Of a DNA stretch of 64,000 bases, positions 42,615-51,930 are shown one piece after another; the first letter of the stretch is position 1; each line of letters opens with the position of its first letter. The DNA is from Flavobacterium sp. (GTDB taxonomy: Bacteria; Bacteroidota; Bacteroidia; Flavobacteriales; Flavobacteriaceae): the NCBI RefSeq assembly GCF_035195345.1, contig NZ_CP136574.1, forward strand, positions 1,355,871 to 1,419,870. Reading direction: 5' to 3'. The notes beneath the pieces were generated by a model that was given only the letters and a program-made list of their open reading frames with translations, had not been told where the DNA came from and did no database searches. The translations under genes were made by a program, and so were the position numbers.

Positions 42615-44024
42615 TTAATGATTATCTGAATGATTATGACCGTGTTGTTCTCTTTCTTTCTTGTAATTATCTCCAGAAGCTTTTAAGATTGTTTTAACCT
42701 CTGCTTGAGCAATTACAGGGAAACTTCTAGAATATAATAAGAATAATACAAAGAAGAATCCGATAGTTCCAATATAAATACCAGCATCAACAAAAGTTGG
42801 TTGGAACATTGTCCATGAAGATGGTAAATAATCTCTATGTAATGAAGTTACGATAATTACGAAACGCTCAAACCACATACCTACGTTTACAACGATAGAG
42901 ATAATGAAAGAGGCCATAATGTTGGTTCTAATTTTCTTAGACCACATAACTTGCGGAGAAATTACGTTACAAGTCATCATTAACCAGTATGACCACCAGT
43001 AAGGACCAGTTGCTCTGTTTAAGAATGCATATTGTTCGTATTCAACTCCAGAATACCAAGCTACGAATAACTCCGTAATATAAGCACAACCTACGATAGA
43101 ACCAGTAATCATGATTACGATGTTCATTAATTCGATATGTTGTACAGTGATATAATCTTCTAAGTTAGATACTTTTCTCATGATAATAAGAAGAGTATTT
43201 ACCATTGCGAATCCAGAGAAAATAGCTCCAGCAACGAAGTATGGAGGTAAGATTGTAGTATGCCATCCTGGGATTACAGAAGTAGCAAAGTCAAAGGATA
43301 CAATAGTGTGTACAGAAAGTACAAGAGGAGTTGCTAAACCAGCTAATACAAGAGAAACCTCTTCAAAACGTTGCCAGTCTTTAGCTCTACCAGACCATCC
43401 AAAAGAAAGGATAGAATAAACTCTTTTTGTAAAAGGAGTTACCGCTCTATCACGTAACATAGCAAAGTCAGGTAATAAACCAGTCCACCAGAAAACTAAT
43501 GATACTGATAAATACGTAGAAATTGCAAATACGTCCCATAATAATGGTGAGTTAAAATTCACCCATAATGATCCGAATTGATTTGGAATTGGTAATACCC
43601 AGTAACCTAACCATGGACGACCCATGTGGATAATTGGGAATAAACCTGCTTGCATTACCGAGAAAATCGTCATTGCTTCTGCAGAACGGTTAATAGCCAT
43701 TCTCCATTTTTGACGGAATAATAATAATACTGCAGAGATAAGAGTTCCGGCGTGACCGATACCTACCCACCAAACGAAATTGGTGATATCCCAAGCCCAA
43801 CCTACTGTTTTATTTAATCCCCATGTTCCAATACCAGTGGTTACCGTATAAATCATACAACCTAATCCCCATAGGAAAGCGGCTAATGCGATTGAAAATA
43901 CTGTCCACCATTGTTTGTTTGCTCTACCTTCTACAGGTCTAGCCACATCTACCGTTACATCGTGGTAAGATTTACTTCCTACTACTAAAGGTTTTCTAAT
44001 GGGTGCTTCGTAATGAGACGACAT
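42615..44024 (-). CDS. actC: Alternative Complex III subunit ActC (NrfD/PsrC-like quinol-binding membrane subunit)
   Basis: 469 residues with about ten membrane helices, the NrfD/PsrC family. The start MSSHYEAPIRKPLVVGSKSY (20 residues) is typical of ActC. The long helical core includes FVWWVGIGHAGTLISAVL, IHMGRPWLGYWVLPIPNQ and RDYLPSSWTMFQPTFVDAG. ActC is the subunit expected to oxidise menaquinol and hand electrons to the iron-sulfur part of ActB. A His-rich tail (EQHGHNHSDNH) ends the protein. Confidence 0.95.
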   Translation of the reverse strand: MSSHYEAPIRKPLVVGSKSYHDVTVDVARPVEGRANKQWWTVFSIALAAFLWGLGCMIYTVTTGIGTWGLNKTVGWAWDITNFVWWVGIGHAGTLISAVLLLFRQKWRMAINRSAEAMTIFSVMQAGLFPIIHMGRPWLGYWVLPIPNQFGSLWVNFNSPLLWDVFAISTYLSVSLVFWWTGLLPDFAMLRDRAVTPFTKRVYSILSFGWSGRAKDWQRFEEVSLVLAGLATPLVLSVHTIVSFDFATSVIPGWHTTILPPYFVAGAIFSGFAMVNTLLIIMRKVSNLEDYITVQHIELMNIVIMITGSIVGCAYITELFVAWYSGVEYEQYAFLNRATGPYWWSYWLMMTCNVISPQVMWSKKIRTNIMASFIISIVVNVGMWFERFVIIVTSLHRDYLPSSWTMFQPTFVDAGIYIGTIGFFFVLFLLYSRSFPVIAQAEVKTILKASGDNYKKEREQHGHNHSDNH

Positions 44025-44055
44025 AATCCTTTATATTGTTTCTATTAATTAATAC

Positions 44056-47000
44056 TTATTTATCGTTTCTAACTTTCACGTGGTACATCACGTTTGGTTT
44101 TGTTCCGATGTGCTCTAATAAATGATACATTCTGTCTGATTCTACTAATTTAGCAACATCTGATTCTGAATCATTAATATCACCAAATTTCATAGCACCA
44201 CTAGAACATGCAGCAGAACAAGCAGTTTGGAATTCATCCTTACCAACAACTCTACCTTCACGTTTAGCTTTTAATTTAACAGCTTGCGTCATTTGGATAC
44301 ACATAGAACATTTTTCCATAACTCCACGAGAACGTACATTTACATCTGGATTGATAACCATACGACCTAAATCATCATTCATATGATAATCAAATTCGCT
44401 GTTTTTGTTATATAAGAACCAGTTGAAACGTCTTACTTTATATGGACAGTTGTTAGCACAGTAACGCGTACCAACACATCTGTTGTATGCCATGTGATTT
44501 TGACCTTCTCTACCATGAGATGTTGCAGCTACAGGACAAACTGTCTCACATGGAGCGTGGTTACAGTGCTGACACATTACAGGTTGGAAAGCAATTTGAG
44601 GATTTTCAGAAGGATCTTCCATACTTGCGAAAGTATCGATAGAACTCATTAATCCACTTGCAGATTCTTTTAATTCGATATCACCAGCAAAAGTTTCTTT
44701 CGAAGAATAATATCTGTCAATACGCAACCAGTGCATATCTCTACTTCTTCTAATTTCATCTTTACCAACTACTGGTACATTGTTTTCTGCGTGACATGCG
44801 ATAACACACGCTCCACATCCTGTACAAGCATTTAAGTCGATAGATAAATTAAAATGGTGACCAACACTTCTGTCAAAAGAATCCCATAAATCAACCTCTG
44901 TAGCAGCTGTTGGTTTGTGATCTAATGACACCATTGGAATTGGATTCCAAACTTTAGCGTCTTTAGTATTAAAAACTTCTAATGTAGTTTCTTTAATAAT
45001 ATCACCTCTACCCATTAATGTTTTTTGCAACTGAACACAAGCAAATTCATGCTCTCCTTCAGCAACAGTAATAGTAGCCGATTGATTAGAGTTTAAGTTA
45101 GCGTATAAAGCATAAGCATTAACACCTACTTGCATCTCTTCTTTTAATCCTAATTTTTTACCATATCCAAAAGCTAAACCTAAAGTTCCTTTTGCTTGAC
45201 CTGGTTGAATAATAACTGGTACGTTTTCTAAAGTAGCATTTCCTACTTTAATAGTTGCATAACTTCCGTTTAAACCTCCGTTAGCTACATTCCAATTTTT
45301 AAAACCTTTAGCTTCAGCATCTGCTTTAGACATAGTTACATAGTTATCCCAAGATACTCTTGTGATAGGATCAGGAAATTCTTGTAACCATGGGTTATTT
45401 GCTTGTTGCCCATCTCCCATTCCAACTTTAGAATATAAAACTAAATCAAAATTAGAAGATTTTGCTTGCGCTAAAGCTGAAGCTGCCGAAGCATAATCAG
45501 CAGAAGCTCCACTTAATGGACTTGCTACAGAAGCAACAAAACCATCATGCACTGCTTGATTCCAAGATTTTCCTGCTAAATAAGTAGCAGAGAAAGATTT
45601 TAAGAAATCATAATAAGCAACCGTATTGTCTGTCCAAGCTAATAAAGCTTCTTGAAACTGTTTTGTATTGAATAAAGGACGAATCGTTGGTTGCATAATG
45701 CTGTAATTACCTCTAGTAATAGCAACATCTCCCCAAGACTCTAAATAATGTGGAGCCGCAGCAGCAATTGAAGTTAAAGTTGAAGTTTCATCTTCTTTCA
45801 TTGAGAAAGCAACAGAAAGTTTAACTGATTTTAAAGCCGCAACAAACTCTTTTGAATCTGCTAAAGTATACGCTGGATTAACACCATTCATAATTAATGT
45901 ATGAACTTTTCCAGCTTTCATATCAGCCACTAATTGAGCCACCGCTTTTGCATCTCCTTTTCTTGTAAGAATAGCATCAGAAGTATTAAAAGCTGTAGAC
46001 TGTAATTCATTATTAATAGCTAATGCTAATAATTGAGCGTTTACATCGTCTAAACCAGTTACAAAAACACCTTTTGAACCAGCTGCTTTTAATTGATTAG
46101 CCGCTTTTACAACAGCCTCTTCATATTTATCAATTTTTGATGTGCTTACAGCGCCACCTGTAACGATATTATAAATTTTAACTAATGCTTGTTTTTGAGC
46201 CGAAACATTCAATGGAATTCTAACATCCGCATTAGCACCTGCTAAAGACATATTAGCTTCAATTTGAATATGTTTAGACATCATTCCGTTTTTAGGAATA
46301 CGACCTTGAGCATATCCAGCATCAAAACCTCCACCTTGCCAATCTCCTAAGAAATCTGCACCAACAGAAACAATTGTATTAGCTTTTGAAAAATCGTAAT
46401 TAGCTAAAGCTCTTACACCATAAACCGCTTGAAAAGCGTCTAAAGCGTTTGATTCAGAAACTGCATCATAAACAACATGTTTAGTTGTTGGATATTTAGC
46501 AACTAAAGAAGCAATTAAAGCATCTGTTGAAGGACTTGCCATGGTGTTTGTTAACACTACTACATTTCCACCTTTTGCTTTTGCATCTTCTAAACTAGCT
46601 TTAACTTTAGTATTTACGTCAGCCCAAGTTGCATCTTTTCCAGCAATTTTAGGTTGTTTTAAACGTAAACTATCATATAATGAAAGAACAGAAGCATGAA
46701 CTCTTGCATTTGCTCCAGTTTTTGCTCCTTCTAAATTATTGTTCTCTACTTTAATAGGACGACCCTCACGAGTTTTGATTAAAATATTAGCAAAATCAAA
46801 TCCATCAGCCATTGTTGTTGCATAATAATCAGCAACACCAGGAATAATTTCTTCTGGTTGAACTACGTAAGGAATTGACTTTACAACAGGACCTTCACAA
46901 GCTGCTAATGAAGCGGCAGCCGTGCTAAATCCAACATATTTCAAAAAGTCACGACGAGTAGTTGACGAAGCAGATAAAGTTTCCTTATCTCCTAAAAACT

Positions 47001-47109
47001 GGTCAACCGGAATTGGTTCCACAAACTCGTTGTTTCTTAGCGTCTCAACAATAGAACTATTTTCGTTTAGTTCTTCAACACTTTTCCAGTATTTTTTGTT
47101 TGATGCCAT
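44056..47109 (-). CDS. actB: Alternative Complex III iron-sulfur subunit ActB (Tat-exported molybdopterin-oxidoreductase-like)
   Basis: 1017 residues. A Tat signal begins after a 50-residue leader (RR at 52-53, RRDFLKYVGF) with a Cys at 71 that suits lipidation. Residues about 100-740 resemble the molybdopterin oxidoreductase fold, which in this complex lacks the cofactor. Residues about 755-960 carry ferredoxin-type cysteine clusters: CTGCGACVIACHAENN, CQHCNHAPCETVCP, CVGTRYCANNCPYK and CSMC with CSAAC. These wire electrons from ActC to the hemes. Expected location is the periplasmic face. Confidence 0.96.
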   Translation of the reverse strand: MASNKKYWKSVEELNENSSIVETLRNNEFVEPIPVDQFLGDKETLSASSTTRRDFLKYVGFSTAAASLAACEGPVVKSIPYVVQPEEIIPGVADYYATTMADGFDFANILIKTREGRPIKVENNNLEGAKTGANARVHASVLSLYDSLRLKQPKIAGKDATWADVNTKVKASLEDAKAKGGNVVVLTNTMASPSTDALIASLVAKYPTTKHVVYDAVSESNALDAFQAVYGVRALANYDFSKANTIVSVGADFLGDWQGGGFDAGYAQGRIPKNGMMSKHIQIEANMSLAGANADVRIPLNVSAQKQALVKIYNIVTGGAVSTSKIDKYEEAVVKAANQLKAAGSKGVFVTGLDDVNAQLLALAINNELQSTAFNTSDAILTRKGDAKAVAQLVADMKAGKVHTLIMNGVNPAYTLADSKEFVAALKSVKLSVAFSMKEDETSTLTSIAAAAPHYLESWGDVAITRGNYSIMQPTIRPLFNTKQFQEALLAWTDNTVAYYDFLKSFSATYLAGKSWNQAVHDGFVASVASPLSGASADYASAASALAQAKSSNFDLVLYSKVGMGDGQQANNPWLQEFPDPITRVSWDNYVTMSKADAEAKGFKNWNVANGGLNGSYATIKVGNATLENVPVIIQPGQAKGTLGLAFGYGKKLGLKEEMQVGVNAYALYANLNSNQSATITVAEGEHEFACVQLQKTLMGRGDIIKETTLEVFNTKDAKVWNPIPMVSLDHKPTAATEVDLWDSFDRSVGHHFNLSIDLNACTGCGACVIACHAENNVPVVGKDEIRRSRDMHWLRIDRYYSSKETFAGDIELKESASGLMSSIDTFASMEDPSENPQIAFQPVMCQHCNHAPCETVCPVAATSHGREGQNHMAYNRCVGTRYCANNCPYKVRRFNWFLYNKNSEFDYHMNDDLGRMVINPDVNVRSRGVMEKCSMCIQMTQAVKLKAKREGRVVGKDEFQTACSAACSSGAMKFGDINDSESDVAKLVESDRMYHLLEHIGTKPNVMYHVKVRNDK

Positions 47110-47141
47110 TGTATAGTATATTAGCTTCTTAAATTATTTTA

Positions 47142-48416
47142 TTAATAGTGACATTTACCACATTCTAAACCTCCCATTTGAGCCGCAGTTAACTGAGAAA
47201 CTCCGTATTTTTTAGAAAGTTCTTCGTGGATTTTTTTGTAGTAAGCATTATCTTCTACTTTCACATTTGTTTCTCTGTGACAGTTGATACACCATCCCAT
47301 TGTTAATGGAGCATGTTGTTTCATTATTTCCATTTCTTCAACTGGACCGTGACAAGTTTGACACTCAACTCCCGCAACAGTTACGTGTTGTGAGTGATTG
47401 AAATAAACGTGATCTGGCAAGTTATGAATTCTAACCCATTTAACTGGCTTCGTTTTACCAGTATATTTTTGTAACGATTTGTCCCATCCAACAGCATCGT
47501 ATAATTTAGCAATTTCTCCATCGTAAAACGCTTTTGAGTGATCTTCAGTAGCCGTAGTTTCAGCCACTTCACTGATGTTTTTATGACAGTTCATACACAC
47601 ATTCAAAGAAGGAATGTTAGAATGTTTACCGACTCTTGCAGCAGAGTGACAGTATTTACAATCAATTCCGTTTTCACCAGCATGAATTCTGTGTGAATAA
47701 TGAATTGGCTGCACTGGCTCATACCCTTGGTCAACACCAATTTGCATCATCCATCCGTATGCAAAATAAGCAGAAACCAATAATAACATGATTGCAGAAA
47801 CCAATACTAAAAACTGATTTTTAACATAAGCTCTAAAAACATTCATTAATGAACGATCTTTTTGAACAACCTCTAATCCTTTAGCACTAGCAATTTTAGT
47901 TAACATATTATTCACTAGGAACAACATAACAACTAACATTATCATTACTAATGATAGCACTCCTAATATAACATTATTAGAAACACCCGAATTATCAGCA
48001 TTTGCTTCTCCAGCCACAGGAGCACCAGGTACAACTGCAGGAGCAGCAGAAGCTGGCTCAGAAGTATAAGCTAAAATATTGTCAATATCTTCATTTGACA
48101 ATTGTGGAAATGCAGTCATCGGAACTTTATTGTTCTCTTCAAACACTTTTACTGCTTGCGCATCTCCTGACTTGATTAATTCTCCACTATTCTTTACCCA
48201 TTTATACAACCATTCTTTGTCGTACTTAGCAGCAACGTCACGAAGTGCAGGACCCGTAGCTTTTGCATCTAATTTATGACATGCGGCACAATTGGTATTA
48301 AATAATTCTTTACCCTTTGCTGCATCCTGAGCGAACGCAGATAAAGAAGTTACTAGCACGAATGCTAAACTGAAGAAAATCTTTGAAAACGATTTATGGT
48401 TACCCACCTTTTTCAT
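47142..48416 (-). CDS. actA: Alternative Complex III multiheme cytochrome c subunit ActA
   Basis: 424 residues with six CxxCH heme sites. One (CAACHK) lies in an N-terminal class I cytochrome c domain after the signal peptide (SLSAFAQDAAKGKELF). Two membrane helices follow (about 150-175 and 200-220). Five sites (CKYCHS, CMNCHK, CQTCHG, CINCHR, CGKCHY) lie in the C-terminal domain. The C-terminal part equals the pentaheme ActA described for Rhodothermus; the extra monoheme domain is fused here. The ATG at 48416 gives a proper signal peptide. First gene of the operon. Confidence 0.94.
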   Translation of the reverse strand: MKKVGNHKSFSKIFFSLAFVLVTSLSAFAQDAAKGKELFNTNCAACHKLDAKATGPALRDVAAKYDKEWLYKWVKNSGELIKSGDAQAVKVFEENNKVPMTAFPQLSNEDIDNILAYTSEPASAAPAVVPGAPVAGEANADNSGVSNNVILGVLSLVMIMLVVMLFLVNNMLTKIASAKGLEVVQKDRSLMNVFRAYVKNQFLVLVSAIMLLLVSAYFAYGWMMQIGVDQGYEPVQPIHYSHRIHAGENGIDCKYCHSAARVGKHSNIPSLNVCMNCHKNISEVAETTATEDHSKAFYDGEIAKLYDAVGWDKSLQKYTGKTKPVKWVRIHNLPDHVYFNHSQHVTVAGVECQTCHGPVEEMEIMKQHAPLTMGWCINCHRETNVKVEDNAYYKKIHEELSKKYGVSQLTAAQMGGLECGKCHY

Positions 48417-48442
48417 ATTTAAAATGATTATCGACTTAATTT

Positions 48443-48462
48443 GGTATACTTTTAGATATACC
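48443..48462 (-). promoter_or_regulatory. Inverted repeat in the act operon leader
   Basis: GGTATA (48443-48448) and TATACC (48457-48462) separated by 8 bp, 27 bp before the actA ATG and downstream of the predicted promoter. It could be an operator or a small leader hairpin. Confidence 0.25.
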
Positions 48463-48500
48463 TTATCTAAAAACAACACGTTATTTTTTCAAAACTCCGA

Positions 48501-48508
48501 CAAAAATA
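48501..48508 (-). promoter_or_regulatory. Putative -7 box of the act-cta operon (TATTTTTG)
   Basis: A minus-strand TAnnTTTG match about 85 nt before the actA ATG, giving a leader of about 80 nt with an inverted repeat in it. Confidence 0.4.
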
Positions 48509-48606
48509 CAATATTCGAACTATTATTAAAACCTTAATTTTATCTTAAAATGTAATTTATATTTGTTCTAAATAATTTTTAAGCATTCAAATATCTTCTT
48601 AAATTG

Positions 48607-48614
48607 TATTTTTG
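48607..48614 (+). promoter_or_regulatory. Putative -7 box of the SPOR gene (TATTTTTG)
   Basis: An exact TAnnTTTG match 18 nt before the ATG at 48633. Confidence 0.45.
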
Positions 48615-48632
48615 TATTAAATTCAAAAGCAT

Positions 48633-49022
48633 ATGAAAAATATATCAAAACATAACTTATTGTACTTCTTTATTCTATCTTCATTTTTCTGTTTATCATC
48701 AAGGGCTCAGGACGTAAAAACAAATGTTTCAGTAGACCCAAAAATTGACCAATTATTAAAAGAAAAAAGAAAACTAAATACAGGTTTATTTTTAAATGAA
48801 GCCTATAAAATTCAAATTTTTTATGGAAATAGTGAAGATTCGAAAAAGAAACTTCAGGAATTTAAAAGAGATTTTAAAGACTTAGATGGCACCTTAATAT
48901 TTAATAGTCCCAACTACAAAGTTTGGATTGGTAATTTTAAATCGAGAATAGAAGTAGAACGTTTGTTTCTTGAAGTCAAAAAAAAGTACCCAGCTGCTTT
49001 AATAATTAAACCCTCAAATTAG
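48633..49022 (+). CDS. Exported SPOR-domain protein
   Basis: 129 residues: a signal peptide (FFCLSSRAQ), then a short linker and a SPOR domain (about 55-127; YKIQIFYGNSEDSKKKLQEF, then YKVWIGNFKSRIEVERLF). SPOR domains bind denuded glycan strands of peptidoglycan, often at division sites. The protein is little more than the domain itself, so it may localise to the septum or stabilise the cell wall in the periplasm. It is monocistronic, with a clear -7 box and a bidirectional terminator shared with the convergent infB. Confidence 0.88.
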   Translation: MKNISKHNLLYFFILSSFFCLSSRAQDVKTNVSVDPKIDQLLKEKRKLNTGLFLNEAYKIQIFYGNSEDSKKKLQEFKRDFKDLDGTLIFNSPNYKVWIGNFKSRIEVERLFLEVKKKYPAALIIKPSN

Positions 49023-49039
49023 TAACATCCTAATAAAAC

Positions 49040-49071
49040 AAAAAAGCCATTCAAAACGAATGGCTTTTTTT
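49040..49071. terminator. Bidirectional terminator between the SPOR gene and infB
   Basis: The arms AGCCATTC and GAATGGCT flank a 5-nt loop (49053-49057) and are extended by A and T runs on both sides, so it can end both convergent transcripts. Confidence 0.9.
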
Positions 49072-49086
49072 ATGATTAAAAATATC

Positions 49087-51882
49087 TTATTTCAATTTTT
49101 TCTTCACTTCAACTTCGTGGAATCCTTCAATTAAATCATACTCACGAATGTCGTTGTAATTTTTAATCTGCATACCACAATCATATCCTTTAGAAACTTC
49201 TTTAACGTCGTCTTTGAAACGTTTTAAAGTAGCTAATTCACCAGTGTAAATTACAACTCCTTCTCTAATTAAACGTATTTTAGAATTTCTGAAGATTTTA
49301 CCATCGGTAACCATACATCCTGCGATAGTTCCTACTTTAGATACTTTGAAAATTTCTCTAATTTCGGCAGTACCTGTAATTTCTTCTTTCATCTCTGGAG
49401 ACAACATTCCTTCCATTGCATCTTTCAAGTCATCAATAGCATCGTAAATAATTGAATAGTTACGGATATCGATTTCTTCTTTTTCTGCTAATTGTTTTGC
49501 ATTTCCTTGTGGACGAACGTTAAATCCGATAATAATTGCATCAGAAGCAGAAGCTAACAATACATCAGATTCAGTAATTGCTCCAACTCCTTTATGAATA
49601 ATGTTGATTTGAATTTCTTCAGTAGATAATTTAGAGAATGAATCCGATAATGCTTCAACAGAACCATCCACGTCTCCTTTAAGGATAATATTCAATTCTT
49701 TAAATTGTCCTAATGCAATACGACGACCAATTTCGGCAAGAGTAATATGTTTTTGTGTACGAACCGATTGTTCACGTTGCAATTGTGTACGTTTTGATGC
49801 AATTTGTTTTGCTTCTCTTTCGTCTTCGTAAACATTAAATTTATCTCCCGCAGTTGGCGCACCGTCTAAACCTAATACTGATACTGGAGTAGATGGACCC
49901 GCTTCTTTGATTTGGTGTCCTCTTTCATCAAACATGGCTCTAATTTTACCATGGTTTTTTCCAGCTAAGACATAATCACCAATACGAAGTGTTCCTGCTT
50001 GAACTAAAATAGTAGAAACATATCCTTTACCTTTATCTAACTGTGCTTCAACAACTGTTCCAAGCGCAGGTTTTTTAGGATTTGCTGTAAGCTCAAGTAC
50101 TTCTGCTTCTAACAATACCTTTTCAAGTAATTCAGAAACACCGGTTCCTTGTTTAGCTGAAATGTCATGAGATTGATATTTTCCACCCCAATCTTCAACT
50201 AATAAGTTCATCCCTGCTAATTGCTCTTTAATTTTTTCTGGATTAGCCGCTGGCTTATCTACCTTATTAATAGCAAAAATCATTGGAACACCAGCCGCTT
50301 GAGCATGACTAATTGCTTCTTTTGTTTGTGGCATAATATCATCATCCGCTGCAATTACGATAATAGCAATATCTGTGACCTGAGCCCCACGTGCGCGCAT
50401 CGCAGTAAACGCCTCGTGACCTGGTGTATCTAAGAAAGTGATTTTTTCGCCATTTTCTAAAATTACTCCATATGCTCCAATATGTTGTGTAATTCCTCCT
50501 GATTCACCCGCAATAACATTTGCTTTACGAATGTAATCTAATAAAGAGGTTTTACCATGGTCAACGTGACCCATTACAGTAACAATTGGCGCTCTGTGTA
50601 CTAAATCTTCTGGATTATCATCCACAACAACAGTTGCCTCTTCAATATCTGTAGTAATGAACTCTAATTCAAATCCAAACTCATCAGCTACAATAGATAA
50701 TGTTTCAGCATCTAAACGTTGGTTCATTGTTACCATGATTCCAAGCGACATACACGTTCCGATTACTTTTGTAATAGGCACATCCATTAAAGAAGCTATT
50801 TCACCAACAGTTACAAATTCTGTAACTTTTAAAGTTTTACTACCTTCTTCTTGAGCTTGCAATTCATCATCTACACGTTGACGGTGAGAATCTCTTTTAT
50901 CTCTACGGTATTTCGCCGATTTTGATTTATTTCCTTTTCCTTGTAACCTTTCAAGCGTTTCTTTAATTTGGTTTTTAACATCCTCTTCCGAAGGTTCTAC
51001 CTTTTGAATGATTGGTTTTTTACCTTTATTAAATCCACCTGCAGATCCTCCGCCTTTGACAAATTCTCTTTTTGGTCCACCTTCAACATTATTAGCTCCA
51101 GGAGTTCCAGGAGCACCTGGTCCACCAGGTTTGATAATTCGTTTGCGTTTGTTTTTATTATTTGCAGCATTTGCACCTCCAGCATTTTGAGCTTGAGGAG
51201 TTCCTGGCTTTTTAATATCTTTTTTAGGATCTTCTTTTTTCTTTTTAGGTTTTTCAAATTGTGATAAATCAATTTTTTGACCCGTAAAAGTAGCTCCAGA
51301 TAATTTTTGGTATTGTGTTTCTATTTTTACTTCCCCTGCTTCATCAATTGTAGTCTCAGCTTTTTCTTCAACTTCCTTAACTGGCTTAACAACTTCCCCT
51401 TTTTTAACTTCAACCAATTGTTCAACCACCTCTTTATTAACTATTTCAACAGGTTTATATTCAGAAACAACAGGTTTTTCTTCAGAAACTGGTTTATCAG
51501 ACTTAACTTCTTGTTTTTTAGGATCTAGATTGATTTTACCAACAGCTTTAGGACCAGATAAAACTGCTTTAGCTTTGATAATCTCTTGCCTTTGACGCTC
51601 TTCTTCTTGCAAACGCTTAACTTCTTGTTCTTTTTCAAGTTCACGTTTAAGTGCCTCTTTCTCTTTTTTCTTTTCTTCACTCACTTCAAGAGAGGCAACC
51701 TTATTCCCTTTGTCAGCAGAAAATTGACCGCATAAGACTTTGTATTCCTCTTGTGATATTTTAGCATTAGGACTAGCCTCTATTTCATGACCCTTTTCTT
51801 TTAGAAAATCCACAGCTCTATCAAGAGAAATATTTAACTCCCTTAAAATTTTGTTTATTCTTATTACTCTTTCTTCAGACAT
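49087..51882 (-). CDS. infB: Translation initiation factor IF-2
   Basis: GTPase that places fMet-tRNA in the ribosomal P site. 931 residues: an IF2 N-terminal helical domain (about 1-55), a long charged linker of Lys, Glu and Val (about 60-220), a Gly/Pro-rich basic stretch (GGPGAPGTPGANN, about 255), then the G domain (about 430-600; GHVDHGKT, DTPGHEAF, NKVDKP) and domains II-IV to the C-terminus. The long low-complexity linker is usual for Bacteroidota IF-2. It is last in the rimP-nusA-infB operon, 48 bp after nusA. Confidence 0.97.
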   Translation of the reverse strand: MSEERVIRINKILRELNISLDRAVDFLKEKGHEIEASPNAKISQEEYKVLCGQFSADKGNKVASLEVSEEKKKEKEALKRELEKEQEVKRLQEEERQRQEIIKAKAVLSGPKAVGKINLDPKKQEVKSDKPVSEEKPVVSEYKPVEIVNKEVVEQLVEVKKGEVVKPVKEVEEKAETTIDEAGEVKIETQYQKLSGATFTGQKIDLSQFEKPKKKKEDPKKDIKKPGTPQAQNAGGANAANNKNKRKRIIKPGGPGAPGTPGANNVEGGPKREFVKGGGSAGGFNKGKKPIIQKVEPSEEDVKNQIKETLERLQGKGNKSKSAKYRRDKRDSHRQRVDDELQAQEEGSKTLKVTEFVTVGEIASLMDVPITKVIGTCMSLGIMVTMNQRLDAETLSIVADEFGFELEFITTDIEEATVVVDDNPEDLVHRAPIVTVMGHVDHGKTSLLDYIRKANVIAGESGGITQHIGAYGVILENGEKITFLDTPGHEAFTAMRARGAQVTDIAIIVIAADDDIMPQTKEAISHAQAAGVPMIFAINKVDKPAANPEKIKEQLAGMNLLVEDWGGKYQSHDISAKQGTGVSELLEKVLLEAEVLELTANPKKPALGTVVEAQLDKGKGYVSTILVQAGTLRIGDYVLAGKNHGKIRAMFDERGHQIKEAGPSTPVSVLGLDGAPTAGDKFNVYEDEREAKQIASKRTQLQREQSVRTQKHITLAEIGRRIALGQFKELNIILKGDVDGSVEALSDSFSKLSTEEIQINIIHKGVGAITESDVLLASASDAIIIGFNVRPQGNAKQLAEKEEIDIRNYSIIYDAIDDLKDAMEGMLSPEMKEEITGTAEIREIFKVSKVGTIAGCMVTDGKIFRNSKIRLIREGVVIYTGELATLKRFKDDVKEVSKGYDCGMQIKNYNDIREYDLIEGFHEVEVKKKLK

Positions 51883-51930
51883 ATAACCTTTTTAAAATTC
51901 TTTTATGTTGTGTGCTGTTTGGTTAAAGAA

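Noticed and set aside
44056..47109. ActB as a functional molybdenum oxidoreductase
   Set aside because: Its place in the act cluster and the family's known loss of the cofactor indicate an electron-transfer subunit.
51008..51190. Proline-rich ORF antisense to infB (and other ORFs opposite infB)
   Set aside because: It is the complement of the Gly/Pro linker of IF-2; no start context, signal or promoter.
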